A DNA stretch of 64,000 nt from Nocardia stercoris (GTDB taxonomy: Bacteria; Actinomycetota; Actinomycetes; Mycobacteriales; Mycobacteriaceae): assembly GCF_003696265.1 (NCBI RefSeq), contig NZ_RFFH01000002.1, forward strand, positions 124,001 to 188,000. The letters run 5' to 3'. The position numbers and the translations under genes were made by a program. The notes under the pieces were generated by a model that worked only from the letters and a program-made list of their open reading frames with translations, did no database searches and was not told where the DNA came from. Shown here in pieces: positions 59,706 to 64,000 of this stretch. Every line of letters starts with the position of its first letter. The stretch's first letter is position 1.

Positions 59706-60731
59706 ATGGATCTGAGCCGCCGAGAGTTCACGCGCACCACACTGGTTTCCGCCCTGGCGGTCGGGCTGGGTTCAGCTGCCCTCGGCTCGGCGCAGGCGCG
59801 GCCGGTGCATCGGGCGGTCGGTGCGCCGCAGGGCTGGATGGCGGCGCTGCCGGATGCGACTTCGATGCTGCGGCTCACGATTCCCGGAACCCACGACTCG
59901 TGCTGCACCAGCGCGTTGAACGGCACCCCGTGGGCGCAGACCCAGAACTGGACGCTGCCACAGCAATTCGCGCAGGGCATCCGGTTCCTCGATATCCGGT
60001 GCAACGGAATGCCCGGCAGTACGGACACTTTCGGGATCTACCACGGCGGCTTCTACCAGGGCATCACCTTCGACACGGTGCTCGACCAGTGCCGGGCCTT
60101 CCTCGCCGCCGATCCCGGTGAGGTGCTGATCATGCGGGTGAAGAAGGAGAACGGCACCAGCAACGACGTCGGCGCGAACTTCGCGCAGATCTTCGACGGC
60201 TACCTGGGCGCGAAGGGTTACGGTCCACTGTTCTTCACACAGAACCGGATGCCCACCCTCGGCGAGGCCCGCGGCAAGATCGTGCTGATCGCCCAGTTCG
60301 CCAATTCGCTGCCCTGCCTGCAGTGGCCGGGCGGGGACAACGGAGTACTGCTCAGCGACCACTTCTATCTCCAGGACCACTACCAGAGCGCCGGACTGGC
60401 CGGGCTCGAATCCGGTTCGGTGGGAACAGGTTCCGCCGGTTCGTCGTCACCGGTGGGCCTCGGCTCCTCCGGCGGCGACAAGTTCGATTACGTCCGAGCG
60501 TGTTTCGACAAGGCCGCGGCCGACCCGAACAACACGCTGCAGTACATCAACTTCACCAGCTTCGCCGACGACGCCTGGCCGCTGGACAACGCCGCCGCGA
60601 TCATGCCGAAGGTGCAGGCGTACCTGACTGCCAACCAGGCCACGCCCGCGCACTACGGCATCGTGCCGATGGACTTCCCGGACCTGCACCCGGCCGTGCT
60701 CAGCCTGCTGTTGAACAAGAACTTCGGCTAG
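59706..60731 (+). CDS. Secreted phosphatidylinositol phospholipase C-like protein
   Basis: 341 residues. Tat-like signal (MDLSRREFTRTTLVSAL with RR at 5-6), then a PI-PLC X domain: catalytic-type IPGTHDS (His ~63), FLDIRC, YHGGFYQ (second His ~117) and LIMRVKKEN. A Gly/Ser-rich insertion lies at ~240-258. Would cleave PI or GPI-type lipids after export. ATG at 59706. Known PI-PLCs of this length are bacterial. Confidence 0.9.
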   Translation: MDLSRREFTRTTLVSALAVGLGSAALGSAQARPVHRAVGAPQGWMAALPDATSMLRLTIPGTHDSCCTSALNGTPWAQTQNWTLPQQFAQGIRFLDIRCNGMPGSTDTFGIYHGGFYQGITFDTVLDQCRAFLAADPGEVLIMRVKKENGTSNDVGANFAQIFDGYLGAKGYGPLFFTQNRMPTLGEARGKIVLIAQFANSLPCLQWPGGDNGVLLSDHFYLQDHYQSAGLAGLESGSVGTGSAGSSSPVGLGSSGGDKFDYVRACFDKAAADPNNTLQYINFTSFADDAWPLDNAAAIMPKVQAYLTANQATPAHYGIVPMDFPDLHPAVLSLLLNKNFG

Positions 60732-60762
60732 CCCTTCCGGGCCGCGGTGCCCCGACCTCGGC

Positions 60763-61758
60763 TCAGAACGCGCCGGCGACCCGCAGTACCGTGCGCCCGG
60801 AGTGCTTGCCGGAGTGGATGTCTCGCAGCACCGCCGCCACCTCGGTGACCGGCGCCTCGTTCGCCAGTCGGTCCAGATGTCGCGGCTTCAGGTCCGCGCC
60901 GAGCCGGGTCCACAGCGCCCGCCGCCGCGCGATCGGGAACTGCACCGAATCGATGCCGAGCAGCGAGACGCCACGCAGGATGAAGGGCAGCACCGTGGTC
61001 GGCACCGCGGCACCACCGGTCAGGCCGCTGGCCGCGACCGCGCCGCCGTACTTGACGGCCGACAGCACCCAGGCCAGCGAGGTGCCGCCCACACTGTCCA
61101 CCGCGCCGGCCCAGACCGCCTTGCCCAGGGGGCGCAGCTTCGCGTCCGGGTCCTCGGGCAGCCGCCCGATCACCCGGCTCGCCCCGAGTTCGGTGAGCAG
61201 ATCACCGGCGTCGGATTTGCCGGTGGAGGCGACGACCTCGAATCCGAGCCCGGCGAGCAGGTCGACGGCGACGGTCCCGACGCCGCCGGTCGCGCCGGTA
61301 ACCAGCACCGGACCGGCCTCGGGCGTGAGGCCGTGGTCGAGCAGGGCGGCCACGCTCATGGCCGCGGTGAAGCCCGCGGTGCCGAGCGTCGCGGCGTCCC
61401 GCGGGGTCAGGCCGTCCAGCTTCACCACCCAGCCGGCCGGCACCCGTGCGTATTCGGCGTACCCACCGTGGTGCGCGACCCCGATGTCGTAGCCGTGCGC
61501 GATCACCAGATCGCCGGGCGCGAACTGCGGATCCTGCGATTCGACCACCTCGCCGGACAGGTCGATCCCGGGGACGATCGGGTACTCGCGCACCACCCCG
61601 CCACCCCGGGTGACGGCCAGACCGTCCTTGTAGTTCGCACTCGAGTAGTGCACCTTGATCGTGACCGTGCCGGTCCCGAGGAAGTCGTCGCCGACCTTCT
61701 CCCGGGCCAGCACCACGTCGTCTCCGGCTTCGCGCGCGACCATCGCCCAGAACTGCAT
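60763..61758 (-). CDS. YhdH/AcuI-family acryloyl-CoA reductase-like oxidoreductase
   Basis: 331 residues of the medium-chain dehydrogenase superfamily: SSANYKDGLAVT, VPGIDLSGEVVES, VTGATGGVGTVAVDLLAGLG (NADPH) and LLGIDSVQFP are the YhdH/YhfP markers. Zinc-independent. ATG at 61758 (MQFWAMVAREAGDD). Reduces activated C=C bonds such as acryloyl-CoA; exact substrate not certain. Confidence 0.92.
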   Translation of the reverse strand: MQFWAMVAREAGDDVVLAREKVGDDFLGTGTVTIKVHYSSANYKDGLAVTRGGGVVREYPIVPGIDLSGEVVESQDPQFAPGDLVIAHGYDIGVAHHGGYAEYARVPAGWVVKLDGLTPRDAATLGTAGFTAAMSVAALLDHGLTPEAGPVLVTGATGGVGTVAVDLLAGLGFEVVASTGKSDAGDLLTELGASRVIGRLPEDPDAKLRPLGKAVWAGAVDSVGGTSLAWVLSAVKYGGAVAASGLTGGAAVPTTVLPFILRGVSLLGIDSVQFPIARRRALWTRLGADLKPRHLDRLANEAPVTEVAAVLRDIHSGKHSGRTVLRVAGAF

Positions 61759-62006
61759 GGCTCACCCTAACCAGACGAGGGCCGCCGCACTACGGTGCCG
61801 CGCAGTGGATCGCTGAGCGGCCGCACTGTCGCTGCACCGCAGTCCGATTCGCGGCTGCCGGATGTGTACCGGTTTTCCGCCCTCGACTTCACTGTCCGGT
61901 AGGCGTTCCCGGTTCCTTTCGGCCGCGCTCGGTCCGGTGGCGGTCGCGACCGCGCGCCACTCGCGGCGTAAAGCCCTGCGGCAGTGACCGATCGGCCGAC
62001 GCCCGG

Positions 62007-62813
62007 CTAGTGCCGACCCGCGGCCGAGTGGCCGAAGTTCGGGGTGCGCTTGTTCAGGAAGGCGTCGATACCCTCACGGCCGTCCGGGGATTCGGCCGCG
62101 TGGATGATGAACGACGCTTCCCGGGTCAGCTGCTCCTCGAGCGTGTGACTGGAGCTGACCAGCAGCAGCTTCTTGACATTCGCGTTGGCGACCTGGGAGC
62201 CGGCGGCGAAGGTTTCGGCCAGTTCGTCCACGGTCGCGGCGAGGTCGGCGGCGGGGACCACCCGGTGCAGCAGACCCCAGTCCAGCGCCTCGGCGGCGGA
62301 CAGCACGCGGTTGGTGAACATCAGGTCCTGAGTGCGGCGCAGGCCGATCAGCCGCGGCAGGTAGTACGAGGCGCCGACGTCGGGGCTCAGGCCCGCGCGG
62401 GTGTAGGCCATGGTGAAGGAGGCGGTGTCGGCGGCGACCACCAGATCGCCGGCCATGGCCAGGCTGAACCCGGCGCCCGCGGCCACGCCGTTGACCGCGG
62501 TGATCAGCAGCGCGTCCATCCGGCCGAACGACGACACGGCATCGTTCAGGTCGTCGGTCAGCGCCTTCAGGTGCTCGCCGACGTCGGTGCCGGCCGCGGC
62601 CATGGCCTTCAGATCGCCTCCGGCACAGAAGAACCGGCCGCTCCCGGTGAGCACCACGACCTTCAGTTCGGGGTCGTCGGCGCAGTAGGACGCCACCTGG
62701 CCGAGCTCGCGGCCGAGCTCCCGATCCAGGCCGTTGGCGGCCTCGGGACGGTTCAGGGTGATCCGGGCCACCGGCCCGGATCGGTCGACGGTGATCGTCC
62801 GGAACTCGTTCAT
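62007..62813 (-). CDS. Enoyl-CoA hydratase/isomerase family protein
   Basis: 268 residues. Crotonase fold with oxyanion motifs FFCAGGDLKAMA and NGVAAGAGFSLAMAGDL; the usual catalytic Glu in the second motif region is replaced by non-acidic residues, so hydration activity is doubtful, while isomerase or other crotonase reactions remain possible. ATG at 62813. Diverges from the thioesterase gene. Confidence 0.9.
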   Translation of the reverse strand: MNEFRTITVDRSGPVARITLNRPEAANGLDRELGRELGQVASYCADDPELKVVVLTGSGRFFCAGGDLKAMAAAGTDVGEHLKALTDDLNDAVSSFGRMDALLITAVNGVAAGAGFSLAMAGDLVVAADTASFTMAYTRAGLSPDVGASYYLPRLIGLRRTQDLMFTNRVLSAAEALDWGLLHRVVPAADLAATVDELAETFAAGSQVANANVKKLLLVSSSHTLEEQLTREASFIIHAAESPDGREGIDAFLNKRTPNFGHSAAGRH

Positions 62814-62980
62814 AGGAAACCTCTCGCCCGTACCTGCGGCATTACATGATCACTTCCAGCATCGCAGATCCGGCGGTCCGGCGAATCACCCATGCGAATC
62901 ACGGATCGCGGCGTCCGGATGCCCGTCGCGATGGCTACCGTGGGCCGCACGCGCTGCACCCGACCACCTTGGAGCGACTG

Positions 62981-63457
62981 ATGAACATCGCGAAGTTCGA
63001 CCTCGACCTGGCCCGTTCGGTACTGGCCGCGCAGCCGTTCAGCAATCTGCTCGGCGCCCGCCTGGCCGCGTTCGGCCGCGACCAGGGCGCCGTGCTGGAG
63101 ATCCCGATCCGCGAGGACCTGCGCCAGCAGTTCGGCTATGTCCACGGCGGTGTGCTGTCCTACGCCGCCGACAACGCCCTCACCTACGCCGGTGCCACGG
63201 TCCTCGGCCCGAACGTGCTGACCGGCGGTTTCACCATCACCTATCTTCGGCCCGCCGACGGCAAGCTGCTGAGCGCGGAGGCCCGCGTCGTAGGCGCCAC
63301 CCGCCGCCAAGCGGTGTGCGAATGTTCGATCTATGCCGTCCCGGAGAGCGGCGACCCGGTGCTGTGCGCGGTGGCGCAGGGGACGATCCGCGCCGTCGAC
63401 CGCGACCTGCCCGGCACGGACGCACCAGAACCGGGACCCGGTATCGCGGACGCCTGA
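62981..63457 (+). CDS. PaaI family thioesterase
   Basis: 158 residues with a hotdog fold: QQFGYVHGGVLSYAADNALTYAG is the HGG-type catalytic helix entry. Hydrolyses acyl-CoA thioesters, probably of aryl or small acyl groups. ATG at 62981 after ttggagcg. Divergent to the crotonase gene. Confidence 0.88.
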   Translation: MNIAKFDLDLARSVLAAQPFSNLLGARLAAFGRDQGAVLEIPIREDLRQQFGYVHGGVLSYAADNALTYAGATVLGPNVLTGGFTITYLRPADGKLLSAEARVVGATRRQAVCECSIYAVPESGDPVLCAVAQGTIRAVDRDLPGTDAPEPGPGIADA

Positions 63458-63593
63458 CGACCGGCACACCGCCGAAGCCCGGCCACCACCGGACTCCGGC
63501 CGACCTGATCGCGGCCGCAGGGCATCCCAGCGGGCCCGTGATCGGTTAGTGCCCAGCCTCTCCGCGCCGATCCGGCCCGGAAACGGCGAGGGA

Positions 63594-63613
63594 CCGGGTG
63601 CGTGTGCACCCGG
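63594..63613. terminator. Terminator between thioesterase and lon
   Basis: Perfect 8-bp stem ccgggtgc / gcacccgg with gtgt loop between convergent genes. Confidence 0.6.
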
Positions 63614-63666
63614 CCCCTTGAGCACCCGATCGGACGGTGACGAGCGCGCCCGATCGGGGCCGACCC

Positions 63667-64000
63667 TTACGCGGTGGCCGCCAGCGGTCCCGCGTAAGCC
63701 GGTTCGGCCACCGGCTCGATGGCGTAGGCGAGGATCTCGGCCACGTCGGCGATGGGTCGCACATCCAGCGCTTCCAGCACTTCGGCGGGGACGTCGTCCA
63801 AATCCGGCTCGTTGCGGGCCGGGATGAACACCGTCTTCAGGCCGTTGCGCTGGGCGGCGAGCAGCTTCTGCTTGACGCCGCCGATCGGCAGGACGCGGCC
63901 GTTCAGCGTGACCTCACCGGTCATACCGACATCCGCGCGCACCTGCCGGCCCAGGGCCAGCGACACCAGCGCGGTCACCATGGTGACGCCCGCCGACGGT
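63667..64000 (-). CDS. lon: ATP-dependent Lon protease, C-terminal end only
   Basis: The last ~111 residues of the Lon proteolytic domain; the frame runs off the window. PSAGVTMVTALVSLALGR contains the catalytic Ser (codon 63994-63996) and GGVKQKLLAAQRNG the catalytic Lys. The family degrades misfolded proteins. The ATG at 63981 is internal. Confidence 0.95.
   Translation of the reverse strand, partial: PSAGVTMVTALVSLALGRQVRADVGMTGEVTLNGRVLPIGGVKQKLLAAQRNGLKTVFIPARNEPDLDDVPAEVLEALDVRPIADVAEILAYAIEPVAEPAYAGPLAATA

Overview
The window is about 64 kb of very GC-rich DNA (roughly 70 %, my estimate) with short intergenic gaps, frequent GTG starts and mostly recognisable Shine-Dalgarno boxes. Gene content and order point to a mycolic-acid actinomycete, most likely Nocardia or a close relative. 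The block ino1 (minus) - padR (minus) - DUF5318 - ponA - GT87-like membrane protein - rpsF - ssb - rpsR - rplI - dnaB reproduces the Rv0046c-Rv0058 neighbourhood of Mycobacterium tuberculosis, and the succinate dehydrogenase operon resembles the mycobacterial Sdh1 operon.

Layout. 1-14 kb: conserved core with two bifunctional penicillin-binding proteins (the first cut by the window edge), a tandem pair of GyrI-like effector-binding proteins, inositol-phosphate synthase, and the rpsF-ssb-rpsR-rplI and dnaB genes. A DnaA-box cluster lies between rplI and dnaB. 14-20 kb: small secreted and membrane proteins (DUF1003, DoxX, AI-2E/PerM type), a lipoprotein and a GlxA-type regulator. 20-30 kb: accessory genes, including a stand-alone ANTAR protein, a carotenoid-desaturase-like flavoenzyme, PadR and TetR regulators, a CocE/NonD hydrolase, a GDSL hydrolase and a large membrane protein with a pseudokinase-like segment and an LPG-synthase-type transporter segment. 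30-36 kb: an MBL hydrolase diverging from the most unusual locus, a 30-codon leader ORF coupled to a 742-residue protein with a pseudo-acyltransferase, eight proline-rich repeats and a pseudo-ketoreductase. Next come an antiporter, an S4 RNA-binding protein and an NlpC/P60 protein under a c-di-AMP (ydaO) riboswitch. 36-42 kb: an AAA ATPase, a FadE10-like acyl-CoA dehydrogenase, and a cupin/hydrolase pair diverging from a two-site operator region. 42-50 kb: sdhC-sdhA-sdhB with a 13-codon leader ORF, a DUF5753 XRE regulator with two unknown small proteins, and a FabG-like SDR. 50-64 kb: AlkA-type glycosylase, a fused FAD/Fe-S dehydrogenase, two quinone-reductase-family proteins, an ABC exporter behind a MerR-type promoter, DinB/VOC/WYL genes, a Tat-exported PI-PLC-like protein, enoyl-CoA hydratase, a thioesterase and the 3' end of lon.

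Recurring themes are short leader ORFs ending in ATGA/GTGA overlaps with the main gene, tandem duplications at gene 3' ends, and a dispersed repeat core that appears both in a perfect 3x78-bp intergenic array and inside a reading frame. I saw no tRNA, rRNA, CRISPR array, transposase or prophage gene.
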